From Brevibacillus sp. (GTDB lineage: Bacteria; Bacillota; Bacilli; Brevibacillales; Brevibacillaceae), in contig JARDZO010000183.1 of the NCBI GenBank assembly GCA_029240815.1, forward strand, positions 1-17,877: a DNA stretch of 17,877 nt. The letters run 5' to 3'. Under the pieces are notes generated by a model. That model saw nothing but the letters and a program-made list of their open reading frames with translations, did not search any database and was not told the DNA's origin. Position 1 is the stretch's first letter. Each line of letters starts with the position of its first letter. Both the position numbers and the translations under genes were made by a program. Positions 6,592 through 14,012 of this stretch are shown one piece after another.

Positions 6592-6611
6592 CCCACCCGT
6601 TAATGAGTGGG
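6592..6611 (-). repeat. Left-end hairpin of the TnpB unit, doubling as a terminator for the upstream operon
   Basis: CCCAC/GTGGG stem on the minus strand, followed by A and a run of six T (6585-6590). It matches the right-end hairpin at 17 of 20 positions. As it faces out of the YtcJ-type gene, it can also stop that operon's transcript before tnpB. Confidence 0.7.
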
Positions 6612-6635
6612 CTACCTATTTTGGCTGTGTCGTTG

Positions 6636-6655
6636 CTTCCGCAGGTTTCCGGAAG
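6636..6655 (-). repeat. Hairpin in the leader between the amidohydrolase gene and tnpB
   Basis: CTTCCG and CGGAAG form a perfect 6-bp stem with an 8-nt loop, 25 nt upstream of the left-end hairpin. The stretch 6620-6710 otherwise holds no convincing gene. It may be part of the element's left end or a structured leader RNA. Confidence 0.4.
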
Positions 6656-6713
6656 GGTAAGAAGTTTGGTATTTTTCATGTAGACTTTAACAAGCTTCAC
6701 CATACATCGATTT

Positions 6714-8339
6714 CTATATTTCACAAAGGTTTTTATTCCCATCCTTCTCGTAGCTGATCTCTCCGCCGATCACCGTCATCTCGATTTGCGTTTTCAGCAG
6801 ATCATCCGCGTCTCCCATCTCCAGGAGATTTCGCGAGTAGACCGTCATATCCGCTAGCTTGCCTCGACTGAGCGTTCCCTTGATCGTTTCTTCATTAGTA
6901 GCGAGCGCACCTCCATACGTAAACACGCGCAGCGCTTCTTCCACCGTCAGATTTTGTGCCGGATTGTAACCTTCATGGGTATCTTGCGGCGCTCGTCGGG
7001 TGACGGCTGCATGAATACCCAAGAGCGGCTCTACCGGTTCTACGGGTGCATCCGAACCACCGGCACACATAATGCCCGCTTCGAGCATGCTCTTCCAGAT
7101 ATATGCTTGATCAGCTCGCTCCCGTCCGATTCGATCCGCTACCCATGGGAAATCACCAACCACAAATCTCGGTTGAATGTCCGCGATGATACTGGGGCGT
7201 CTCAATCGTTCTAACTGATCAGGACGTAGCAAGGACGTATGAATGATTCGATCCCGGAAGGCTACTGCTGGGAATCGTTCCAGTGTATCCAGGACATTAT
7301 CCAGCGCCTGATCCCCAATCGTATGCACGGCTATCGGCATGTTTGCCGCACGAGCTTCCCGAAATAGCTCATGCAGCGTATCGGCGTCATGAATTTCACT
7401 TCCTACGTTGCCTGGATCATCTGAATACGGAGCAGTCAGCAGAGCCGTTCGACCACCGAAGCTACCATCGGCAAAAATTTTGACGGCACCGATCTGCAGT
7501 GTCTCATTGCCGTAGCCTGCGTACATCCCTCGTTCTCGCAATCTCTTTACGTGCGGATAATAGATGAGCAAATTGCAGCGAAGCCGATTTTGCTCCTGAT
7601 TCAATAGTTCGTCGAACAGCTGCCACGTCTGATCCAATCCGCCATACGTACGCAAATCCTCTGTATGTACACTGGTGAGACCGCATTCGATCGCCAGCCG
7701 GATTGCTTGCCTCAAAGAATCTTTGAACTGCAGGTATGTCGGCTCCGGAATGTGCCGTTGGATGATGTTCGATGCTGTTTCCAGCAGCAAGCCCGTCGGT
7801 TTTTTCGTCTGTGGATCCACTACGACGGTTCCACCTGATGGAATCTCCATTTCCGGCGTATACCCTGCTACCTCCAACGCTTTGCTGTTGACCAGAAATA
7901 CGTGCCCACATACCCGTGTCAGGAAAATAGGGCAGTGCGGAGCGACCCTGTCCAGCTCTTCGATAGTAGGCAAGCCACCATCCGTGAAGCGATTCTCATC
8001 CCAGCCTCTACCTTGCACCCATGCATTTGCCGGCGTCTGTTCGGCCTGCTCCTTTACCACCTGCAACAGATTATCTTTGGAAGTGACCTTTCCCAGATCC
8101 GTTGTCAACAGCTTCGTTGCGATAGAGGACATGTGCAGATGACTGTCAATCAAGCCCGGTGTGACCATTTTACCGTCCAAATTCTTCACGGATACATCCG
8201 GTCGTCCCCACTGCAGCAGCATATCTCGGTGACTCCCCAAGTCCACGATCCGGCCGTCTCTCACGACTACTGTCTCGACCAAAGGCTGATTTCCGTCGAA
8301 TGTATAAAACTTGCCGTTGGTATAGATCGCTGTTGTCAT
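6714..8339 (-). CDS. YtcJ-type amidohydrolase (Amidohydro_3 family)
   Basis: A 541-residue metal-dependent hydrolase of the amidohydrolase superfamily, close in length and motifs to Bacillus YtcJ and to N-substituted formamide deformylase. Strand-1 metal ligands are H67 and H69 in PGLIDSHLHM. K287 in AVKIFADGSFGG is the likely bridging lysine region. His339 lies in VHTIGDQALDNVL and the catalytic Asp430 in CAGGSDAPVEPVEP. No signal peptide, so cytoplasmic. The ATG overlaps the stop of the preceding aminohydrolase gene by four bases (ATGA), which implies translational coupling and a shared pathway. It is the last gene of the operon. Family members cleave C-N bonds such as N-formyl groups; the substrate here is unknown. 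A hairpin with a T run at 6585-6611 may terminate the transcript. Confidence 0.9.
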   Translation of the reverse strand: MTTAIYTNGKFYTFDGNQPLVETVVVRDGRIVDLGSHRDMLLQWGRPDVSVKNLDGKMVTPGLIDSHLHMSSIATKLLTTDLGKVTSKDNLLQVVKEQAEQTPANAWVQGRGWDENRFTDGGLPTIEELDRVAPHCPIFLTRVCGHVFLVNSKALEVAGYTPEMEIPSGGTVVVDPQTKKPTGLLLETASNIIQRHIPEPTYLQFKDSLRQAIRLAIECGLTSVHTEDLRTYGGLDQTWQLFDELLNQEQNRLRCNLLIYYPHVKRLRERGMYAGYGNETLQIGAVKIFADGSFGGRTALLTAPYSDDPGNVGSEIHDADTLHELFREARAANMPIAVHTIGDQALDNVLDTLERFPAVAFRDRIIHTSLLRPDQLERLRRPSIIADIQPRFVVGDFPWVADRIGRERADQAYIWKSMLEAGIMCAGGSDAPVEPVEPLLGIHAAVTRRAPQDTHEGYNPAQNLTVEEALRVFTYGGALATNEETIKGTLSRGKLADMTVYSRNLLEMGDADDLLKTQIEMTVIGGEISYEKDGNKNLCEI

Positions 8340-9769
8340 AAATATCCGTCCTCCATCATTTGATAAACATCGCTGTGCGCTGCCGCAATATCATCACGGG
8401 AGCGCTGGCTGATTCGATCAGCTGCCTCCTGCGCCGCTCGAATCGCTGCTTTTTCATCTACGGTAAGCAATTTGCGGTTTTCCATAATGACCTGTCCGTC
8501 GATGATGACAGTCTCGACCTCACTCCCTCGCGCTGAATATACAAGATTGGGCACGATATTGCGGATGGGATCGGTATAAACCGGACAAAGACTCGGGTCT
8601 TGCAAATCGAGAACGATCAAGTCCGCCTTTTTTCCTTTTTTCAGACTGCCGATTTCATGCTCCAGTCCGAGTGCTTTCGCTGATTCGATCGTCGCCAATC
8701 TCAAGGAGAGCCAGGCCGGGAACACGCGCGGATCGGAACGTTTGACCTTGTTTAAAATGGCGGCAAACTTCATCTCATTAAACATGTTGTTGCAGTTGTT
8801 TCCTGGTGCTTGATCCGACCCGAGAGCTGCCTGACCTCCCGCTTCCAGAAAGTCCATGATAGGAGGAACCAATCCGTCTATGATCCCGATGCTGCCCGCA
8901 CAATAGATCATGGAAGCCCCTCGCTTCGCCACGAGTTGGCTTTCTTCCGTGGTCGCCTCCGTCAAGTGAACGGCCATCAAGCGAGAATCCAAATACCCCA
9001 GCTCATCCAGATACGGAATCGAGCGCTTGCCGTACCGCTTCACCATCTGATTGATCTCCCGGTCCCCCTGGGCGACATGCATATGAATCCGGGTATCGTA
9101 TTTTTCAGCCAATGCTCGGACCTCCAGCAGCAGCTCCGTACTCATCATATCCGGTCCCTGTGGTCCAAACAGGCAAGTAATTCGTCCGTTTGCTCGTCCG
9201 TGCCACTCCTCGAACAGCCTAATGTTGTCCTGGAGCTTTCGCTGCCCGATCGCCGGATCAAACGGGTACAGCTCTCCTACCGGATTTTTCCCGATGTCAT
9301 CTGGGAGTTCGTTTACGGTCTCCGCAACTCTCGCACGTGCCCCTGCCTTGGCATAGTGCTGGACAATCCGATTCATTCCGTAATCGTAATCGCAAAATGT
9401 CGTCGTCCCTGCCTTGATCCCCTCGATGATGGTCACCAGTGATCCTGCTAACGACTCTTCTTCCGTCGTATTTTTCTTGAATGGCCACAATCCTTTTTGC
9501 ATCCAATGCGACATATCCTGGGCCATTCCCCTGAAAATCGAGATGCCACTATGGATGTGGGCGTCGATCAGGCCCGGCATCACCAGCTTGCCGGCTCCAT
9601 CTATTACCCGTTCCGCTTGATAGGTCGCGAGAATCTCATCCGTACCACCTACAGCGAGGATCGTGTCTCCTTTTACAGCAACCGCACCGTTTTCCACCAT
9701 ACCTACGCCCTTGCCTTCCATAGTCAGTACAAAGGCATGCGCGATGATCAAATCCGCTTTCACATCCAT
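8336..9769 (-). CDS. TrzA/AtzA/MtaD-type aminohydrolase
   Basis: A 477-residue cytoplasmic amidohydrolase of the chlorohydrolase/aminohydrolase group (MTA/SAH deaminase, TrzA, guanine deaminase relatives). H71 and H73 lie in PGLIDAHIHSGISIFRG, H231 in RIHMHVAQGDREI, H268 in MAVHLTEAT, and the catalytic Asp319 in LGSDQAPGNN. The C-terminal KGKKADLIVLDL segment is typical. The Glu that normally follows the third metal His (HxAE, proton shuttle in deaminases) is Gln234 here, so a classical deaminase reaction should not be assumed. The start is ATG with AAGGAG upstream, overlapping the ATPase stop. It is coupled to the following amidohydrolase by a four-base overlap. The likely role is hydrolysis or deamination of the compound imported by the ABC system in the same operon; the substrate is inferred only in general terms. 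Confidence 0.9.
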   Translation of the reverse strand: MDVKADLIIAHAFVLTMEGKGVGMVENGAVAVKGDTILAVGGTDEILATYQAERVIDGAGKLVMPGLIDAHIHSGISIFRGMAQDMSHWMQKGLWPFKKNTTEEESLAGSLVTIIEGIKAGTTTFCDYDYGMNRIVQHYAKAGARARVAETVNELPDDIGKNPVGELYPFDPAIGQRKLQDNIRLFEEWHGRANGRITCLFGPQGPDMMSTELLLEVRALAEKYDTRIHMHVAQGDREINQMVKRYGKRSIPYLDELGYLDSRLMAVHLTEATTEESQLVAKRGASMIYCAGSIGIIDGLVPPIMDFLEAGGQAALGSDQAPGNNCNNMFNEMKFAAILNKVKRSDPRVFPAWLSLRLATIESAKALGLEHEIGSLKKGKKADLIVLDLQDPSLCPVYTDPIRNIVPNLVYSARGSEVETVIIDGQVIMENRKLLTVDEKAAIRAAQEAADRISQRSRDDIAAAHSDVYQMMEDGYL

Positions 9770-9784
9770 GACCCCCGTTTCTCC

Positions 9785-10513
9785 TTAGTGATTCAACACC
9801 TTGGAAAGGAAATCTTTTGCCCGCTCCGTCTGCGGGTTGGTAAAGAACTTATCAGGTGGTGCCACTTCCACGATCTTTCCATCCGCCATGAAAACGATCT
9901 GATTGCAAATTTCCCGGGCAAACCCCATTTCATGGGTGACAACCACCATCGTCATTCCGGTCGATGCCAGATTTCGAATGGCGTCCAGCACTTCCTTAAT
10001 CATCTCTGGATCAAGCGCGGAGGTGGGTTCATCAAACAGCATCACTTTTGGATCCATTGCCAATGCTCTGGCGATCGCCACCCGCTGTTGCTGCCCACCG
10101 GACAGCTGATTGGGGTAGGAGCCAAGCTTCTCTCCCAGCCCCAGTGACGCGAGCAATTTCCTCGCCTTCTCTTCCGCCTGCTCCTTTGGTACTTTTTTCA
10201 CCTGAATAGGAGCGATCGCAACATTTTCTACCGTAGTTAAATGAGGATACAAATTAAACGATTGGAACACAAAGCCTACTTCGGAACGAAGATGATTGAT
10301 ATTCGTCTTCTTGTCATGTACGGAAATACCGTCTACGATGATTTCTCCGCCTTGTATGGCCTCCAGTGCATTGATGCTGCGGATCAGCGTGCTTTTGCCC
10401 GCGCCGCTCGGTCCAATCAGGGCGTAGACGTGGGACTGTGGGACTTCCAGATCAATGTCTCTCAATACTTGAACGTTTCCAAAGCTTTTGTTAACCTGCT
10501 TGATTCGGATCAC
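9785..10513 (-). CDS. Polar amino acid ABC transporter ATPase (GlnQ/HisP type)
   Basis: A 242-residue ATP-binding subunit of a PAAT-type importer. Walker A is GPSGAGKST, Q-loop VFQSFNLYPHLT, signature LSGGQQQRVAIARAL, Walker B VMLFDEPTSALDPE, and switch histidine VVVTHEMG. It would energise uptake with the permease and lipoprotein encoded just upstream. The start is GTG at 10513, supported by AAGGAGG 7 nt upstream. Its TAA stop overlaps the ribosome binding site of the next gene, so it belongs to the same transcript. Length and motifs are normal. Specificity is set by the binding protein and cannot be read here. Confidence 0.97.
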   Translation of the reverse strand: MIRIKQVNKSFGNVQVLRDIDLEVPQSHVYALIGPSGAGKSTLIRSINALEAIQGGEIIVDGISVHDKKTNINHLRSEVGFVFQSFNLYPHLTTVENVAIAPIQVKKVPKEQAEEKARKLLASLGLGEKLGSYPNQLSGGQQQRVAIARALAMDPKVMLFDEPTSALDPEMIKEVLDAIRNLASTGMTMVVVTHEMGFAREICNQIVFMADGKIVEVAPPDKFFTNPQTERAKDFLSKVLNH

Positions 10514-10550
10514 AGTCTGGCCTCCTTCGCAAATTCATGGCACGGTCCCT

Positions 10551-11204
10551 TTAATCGGATACGCGATATCGCCGCTCCAGCACACTGATTAATTGAGAGA
10601 GGAAAAACGTGATGCAGAAATAGAGAATTGCGACAAAGGTCCATACTTCTAAGGCACGGAAAGAAGTGGCAACCAAGTTTTTTGCGACCAACGTCAAATC
10701 TACCACGGAGATGACAGATACCAGAGAAGAGTCTTTGATCAATGTGATAAATTGGGAAGCCATTGGCGGCAGCACTTTGCGAAACGCTTGCGGCAAAATG
10801 ATAAACCGCATGGCCTGAACATAGCTCATCCCCGAGGAGCGTGCCGCTTCCATCTGTCCACGAGGCACTGCTTGAATTCCTGCCCTCACAATCTCGGCAA
10901 TGAACGCTGCCGAAAACAATCCCAAACCGACAACTCCCGACCAAAATGGGCCGAGCTTCAAGATCTTCCCGAGAACAAAGTAGATCCACATTAATAAGAC
11001 AAGCAGGGGAACACCACGGATAAATTCCACATAGCTGACCGCCAGAAAAGAAATGACTCGATTGCTGGAGATCCGACAAAGCCCCAGCAAAATCCCCACT
11101 GGTATGCTGACGAGAAGAGCGCATGCGGACAACTGTAGTGTCAGCAACAAACCTTCCCATAACAAATCTAGATTTTGAGGAATCACACTCCAAGTGCCAC
11201 CCAT
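10551..11204 (-). CDS. Polar amino acid ABC transporter permease
   Basis: A 217-residue inner-membrane permease of the HisM/GlnP type, with several hydrophobic spans and the EAA loop (EAARSSGMSYVQAMRFIILP) that contacts the ATPase. There is only one permease gene, so it probably acts as a homodimer. The start is set at the ATG at 11204, not the ATG at 11213: the ribosome binding site AAGGAGGT (11214-11221) abuts the first ATG with no spacer but is 9 nt from the second. The gene begins inside the 3' end of the binding-protein gene (22-nt overlap), so its translation is coupled to it. Confidence 0.95.
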   Translation of the reverse strand: MGGTWSVIPQNLDLLWEGLLLTLQLSACALLVSIPVGILLGLCRISSNRVISFLAVSYVEFIRGVPLLVLLMWIYFVLGKILKLGPFWSGVVGLGLFSAAFIAEIVRAGIQAVPRGQMEAARSSGMSYVQAMRFIILPQAFRKVLPPMASQFITLIKDSSLVSVISVVDLTLVAKNLVATSFRALEVWTFVAILYFCITFFLSQLISVLERRYRVSD

Positions 11205-11977
11205 TTTGAACATACCTCCTTCTTACCGTTCGCTTTCTGGAGAAATGAGCGGCTCGAATTCAGCCATTGAACCGTAGCGTGATCATTTAGCGGAACAGCG
11301 ACCCCCAAATTCTCACTGGACAATACGTCATACACCCCTCTGACTGAATCACCATTCAAAATTTCATAGACACGAATGCCTGGCTCGTCAAAGACGATCG
11401 CGTCTGCCTGCCCCTGTTTGACTGCCAGCGCAGCGTTCGTGAAGCCATCGAAGTCCATGACTTGGGCGTTTTTAAACAGCTGCTTGGCCAGTAAAGCACC
11501 AGTCGTCCCTTGAGAAACGGTAATCTTTTTCCCCGCTTGGTCCAGGTCCTTCCATGTTTGCGTCGCGCTGTCCTTTTTAGGTACCATGATTACTTGACCT
11601 GAGGAATAATACGGGTCAGAGAAGCTGACGGCAAGTGCACGATCCCCTCGAATCGTCACGCCTGAAATGACCATGTCAATGTCACCCGTCTGAAGGGCAG
11701 GAATGAGACCGCTGAATTCAAACTCCTTAAACTCCACTTCCACCTTCAAGGCATCGGCAATCGCCCTGCCCAAATCCATGTCATACCCGACAAATTTCCC
11801 TTCCTTATCTTTCATTTCAAACGGAAAGTAACCTGGAGACGTACCAATCACCAGCTTTTTCTTGTCCACTACTTTTTGGATCGTAGAAGGACCGCTCACT
11901 CCTGTCCCTGCCTCTTGGGAACATCCCGTCATGATCATCAATAGCAAAGCGATCCATATAAACGCCCATTTCTTCAT
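11183..11977 (-). CDS. Amino acid-type ABC transporter substrate-binding lipoprotein
   Basis: A 264-residue extracytoplasmic solute-binding protein of family 3 (SBP_bac_3). A type II signal peptide with lipobox MTGC places the lipidated Cys at 19. The mature part has the expected LVIGTSPGYFPFEMKD, GYDMDLGRAIADAL, DMVISGVTIRGDRA and SFSDPYYSSGQ motifs of this fold. The C-terminus (KKEVCSKWVALGV) is short and contains the ribosome binding site of the permease gene, but SKW fits the usual end of the family, so the protein looks complete. The ATG start has GGGGGA about 7 nt upstream. The family binds polar or cationic amino acids and related compounds. Given the amidinotransferase-fold gene 35 nt upstream, a guanidino-type ligand is plausible but unproven. 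Confidence 0.95.
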   Translation of the reverse strand: MKKWAFIWIALLLMIMTGCSQEAGTGVSGPSTIQKVVDKKKLVIGTSPGYFPFEMKDKEGKFVGYDMDLGRAIADALKVEVEFKEFEFSGLIPALQTGDIDMVISGVTIRGDRALAVSFSDPYYSSGQVIMVPKKDSATQTWKDLDQAGKKITVSQGTTGALLAKQLFKNAQVMDFDGFTNAALAVKQGQADAIVFDEPGIRVYEILNGDSVRGVYDVLSSENLGVAVPLNDHATVQWLNSSRSFLQKANGKKEVCSKWVALGV

Positions 11978-12012
11978 CGCTATTCCCCCTGGTCTATTTG
12001 GGTGTGCTGCCT

Positions 12013-12963
12013 TTAGTCTTTGTCGATCGGATCTCTTCGCAAAAACGCTGTCATACAGTGAATCGAGCCCCAGCCCTTTATGATCTCGTCCATCTCGGTT
12101 TCGATCACTTCAATGCCAGCCATCTCCATCTTGGCTTTTGTCTCTGGATTACCCGCAGGCATCACAACCTTCCCTGGTTCCAGTGCTACAAAATTGGTAC
12201 AAAAGGTCTCTTTCACTTCAACCGGATTGGTCGCCTCAATCACCGTAAAATCTCTGTCCAGCAACGGTTTCACGACATCGTAGGGAACTTGCCAAGGGAA
12301 CAAGACCACCGTCCGTTTATCTGCAATGTTCAAGAGGCCATCGATATGGGCATGTCCATACGGAATAGGAAAACGAATAATGTCAGTCACACCTATATTC
12401 CGCAGCTCTGCTTCCACCTGTTTCGCTCCTGCCTCGTTGGCGCGGGCCCCTGTTCCGATAATCACCGTCTGCCGGTCGACCCACATGGCGCACGCACCGT
12501 CGAAGAAACCATCGCCATTAATCGTCTTGATGATCGGAACACCCAGCTTGGCCAACTGCTCAGCAACATACCGCTCTTCCCCCCGCCGCGCTTCAATTGC
12601 TGGCCGGCAGACGATTGCCCCCTCTGGTGTAGTCACCACCAGGTCCCTCAGATACAAGGCATTCGGCTTGTCTTCACGCATATTTTCTACATAATGAACC
12701 TCAATTCCGTGATCCCGATAGATTTGGGCCAATGCATCCTGCTGAGTGCGAGCCCTTTCCGGATCCATGGCCGCCTTCCAACGGAAATCGGCGTAGTTGC
12801 CCTCGTTTACGATCTCGATTTCCTTCCCTGGCCTTCTCATCAAGACGGAGCGCAGCGTACCTACTTCTGAATCGCAATACCAATTGCCCCATAGATCGGG
12901 CATGTCCTCTGAGAATACCTTTTCCGACGGGAACCAGCGCTCACCTTGCACATGTAGACGCAT
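12013..12963 (-). CDS. Amidinotransferase/arginine deiminase-fold enzyme (guanidino-group modifying)
   Basis: A 316-residue protein of the amidinotransferase superfamily, which includes arginine deiminase, dimethylargininase and glycine amidinotransferase. Likely active-site residues are Cys303 in GWGSIHCMTAF, His204/Asp208 in YGHAHIDG, Asp107 in YLRDLVV and the GDGFFDGACA loop that takes the place of the usual EGGD segment. These enzymes attack a guanidinium carbon through the Cys, either hydrolysing it or moving the amidino group. First gene of the six-gene operon, so its substrate should match the importer. The annotated ATG is 15 nt from the AAGGAG ribosome binding site, longer than usual; an in-frame ATT at 12972 would be better spaced. 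Hydrolase versus transferase activity cannot be decided from sequence. Confidence 0.88.
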   Translation of the reverse strand: MRLHVQGERWFPSEKVFSEDMPDLWGNWYCDSEVGTLRSVLMRRPGKEIEIVNEGNYADFRWKAAMDPERARTQQDALAQIYRDHGIEVHYVENMREDKPNALYLRDLVVTTPEGAIVCRPAIEARRGEERYVAEQLAKLGVPIIKTINGDGFFDGACAMWVDRQTVIIGTGARANEAGAKQVEAELRNIGVTDIIRFPIPYGHAHIDGLLNIADKRTVVLFPWQVPYDVVKPLLDRDFTVIEATNPVEVKETFCTNFVALEPGKVVMPAGNPETKAKMEMAGIEVIETEMDEIIKGWGSIHCMTAFLRRDPIDKD

Positions 12964-13025
12964 AATGGAAATGATTCACTCCTTTTTACGTAGTACCGTA
13001 TTTATATAAGTCCAACAATAGCTGG

Positions 13026-13031
13026 ATTATA
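13026..13031 (-). promoter_or_regulatory. Possible -10 of the six-gene catabolic operon
   Basis: A TATAAT on the minus strand lies 62 nt before the first gene of the operon. The best -35 candidate (TTCATA) is 19 nt away, so the promoter is weak or needs an activator. Confidence 0.35.
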
Positions 13032-13071
13032 TATCCTATGAATCTTCGGTTATGAATATAGCTAAATTCGG

Positions 13072-13273
13072 ATGAACTCTGTGTTGTCAGGAAATATTTC
13101 GAGAAATAGCGGCTTTAATAACCTATTTTTGGAAACGCTTACAATCAAAGGTATGAGAGTAGATCTGGATGAGAAAAAAGAGGGTTTTGAAGGTCAGATG
13201 AATATTAATGATATTTTATTTCGTAGAATGTAAATAGGCAAGATTATTATTCTGAATATAAAGAATATTTAGA
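13072..13273 (+). pseudogene. Possible decayed small gene in the AT-rich spacer
   Basis: A plus-strand frame from ATG 13072 to TAA 13233 encodes 53 residues, including LETLTIKGMRVDLDEKKEGF. If one frameshift is allowed near 13222-13231, it continues as NVNRQDYYSEYKEYLEEN to a TAG near 13273. Both parts look protein-like, and the AT-rich base use differs from the neighbours. There is no good ribosome binding site, and I do not recognise the family. It could also be chance open sequence. Confidence 0.25.
13129..13144 (+). promoter_or_regulatory. Catabolite-responsive element (cre box)
   Basis: TTGGAAACGCTTACAA matches the Bacillus cre consensus WTGNAANCGNWWNCAW at every position. It lies about 100 nt upstream of the probable -10 of the catabolic operon and about 170 nt from its first codon. 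CcpA with HPr-Ser-P would bind here; upstream cre sites usually activate, or repress by roadblock or looping. Confidence 0.65.
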
Positions 13274-13302
13274 GGAAAATTAGTTTCTATTAATAAACCA
13301 CA

Positions 13303-13327
13303 TATAAGAGAGGGTGCCCCTCTCTTT
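13303..13327 (-). terminator. Hairpin after the GNAT gene
   Basis: A perfect 9-bp inverted repeat (13306-13314 and 13318-13326) with a 3-nt loop directly follows the GNAT stop. The T run is poor on both strands, so it may be a weak or bidirectional terminator. Confidence 0.6.
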
Positions 13328-13330
13328 AGA

Positions 13331-13852
13331 TTATAGCGCTATCCAAAATCTTCTCACGACGTTGCCATCCTCTTCGATGAACTCCGACTCAAACACTCCG
13401 CCGTTCTTTACGATGGTTTTTTCCGAGCCAATATTGCCCTCATCACATGCGACGAGTACACGATTCAAGCCGAGCTCTCTCGCCTTTTGCAAAGACTGCT
13501 CCAGAATGGCTGTCGCATATCCTTTCCTTCTTTGGGAAGGAACGACACCGTAACCGATATGTCCGCCTGTGTTCAGCAGCCGCTCCGTCAAGTCGTGGCG
13601 AATATTTACGGCTCCTGCGATTTGGCCCTGTTCATTGACCAACCAGTACGTAGAATGAGTCACCCAACCTGGTTGGAGATTTGCCCCAGTTTCCTCCTCT
13701 TGCAAGTAACGCAGGTACGCTGCAAAATCAGCCGGGTCCTTATCCACAATCCATGGGACAATCGGCTCTCCGCTTTGCTTCCATTCTCGATAAAAAGCCA
13801 GATACTCTTCCTGAAATTGTGCAGAAGGTCTCGTTAAATAGACTTCTCCCAT
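13331..13852 (-). CDS. GNAT-family N-acetyltransferase
   Basis: A 173-residue protein of the GNAT fold that transfers an acetyl group from acetyl-CoA to an amine. The acetyl-CoA motif A is seen in HIGYGVVPSQRRKGYATAILEQSL (written here as HIGYGVVPSQRRKGYATAI, about residues 97-115), with the Q/RxxGxA signature QRRKGYA. The sequence after it (VLVACDEGNIGSEKTIVKNGG) fits motif B, where the Asn and Ser lie near the CoA. Cytoplasmic, single gene, with its own promoter and a following hairpin. The acceptor substrate is unknown. The ATG at 13852 is about 12 nt from an AGGGAGTG ribosome binding site, a little long. Confidence 0.93.
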   Translation of the reverse strand: MGEVYLTRPSAQFQEEYLAFYREWKQSGEPIVPWIVDKDPADFAAYLRYLQEEETGANLQPGWVTHSTYWLVNEQGQIAGAVNIRHDLTERLLNTGGHIGYGVVPSQRRKGYATAILEQSLQKARELGLNRVLVACDEGNIGSEKTIVKNGGVFESEFIEEDGNVVRRFWIAL

Positions 13853-13892
13853 CCCACATCCACTCCCTAGCTTTTCTCTATAAATTCCGTCT

Positions 13893-13921
13893 ATCTTATC
13901 ACGAGGATGTCATGCCCTCAA
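13893..13921 (-). promoter_or_regulatory. Sigma-A-type promoter of the GNAT gene
   Basis: TTGAGG (13916-13921) and TAAGAT (13893-13898) on the minus strand, separated by exactly 17 nt and about 40 nt before the ATG. Each box matches consensus at four of six positions. Confidence 0.55.
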
Positions 13922-13943
13922 GCACCTTTCTGCCAAATAAATA

Positions 13944-13990
13944 GGAAAAGAGGCGTGACACCAGCAGAGAATCGCCAGTGACACGCCTCG
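13944..13990 (-). terminator. Intrinsic terminator of the qox operon
   Basis: Long stem with arms 13950-13961 and 13978-13989 (11 of 12 pairs), followed on the minus strand by TTTTCC. It lies 23 nt after the qoxD stop. Confidence 0.88.
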
Positions 13991-14012
13991 ATCTATCCGA
14001 AAGCCGTATTGC

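Larger units (their letters stand above)
4915..6615 (-). mobile_element. IS200/IS605-type unit carrying tnpB only (IS1341-like)
   Basis: The unit contains one gene, tnpB, and no tnpA Y1 transposase. Near-identical 20-nt hairpins lie on both sides: left CCCACTCATTAACGGGTGGG (minus strand, 6592-6611) and right CCCACTCATTCATGTGTGGG (4923-4942), matching at 17 of 20 positions in the same orientation. Such subterminal hairpins are what a Y1 transposase binds. Exact ends cannot be fixed without an empty site. These elements make no target duplication, and the left end may extend into 6620-6700. Mobility would need TnpA in trans. Confidence 0.65.

Noticed and set aside
6620..6665. Partial resemblance of the leader to a c-di-GMP-I (GEMM) riboswitch core (GGAAACC, then GACACAGCC).
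   Set aside because: The conserved GGGACGCAAAGCC segment and the tetraloop-receptor layout are not present; the likeness is only partial.
6500..6742. Minus-strand open frame of 80 codons spanning the leader and the start of tnpB (MVKLVKVYMKNTKLLTLPET segment).
   Set aside because: It crosses the left-end hairpin and T run and overlaps tnpB in another frame. It has no clear ribosome binding site and no recognised family.
11183..11240. Possible frameshift at the end of the substrate-binding protein gene because its tail looks short.
   Set aside because: The SKW segment fits the family's usual ending, and the overlap with the permease ribosome binding site explains the unusual last residues.
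11998..12870. Plus-strand open frame of 290 codons opposite the amidinotransferase-fold gene.
   Set aside because: It is antisense to a gene with clear catalytic motifs and has no recognisable domain.
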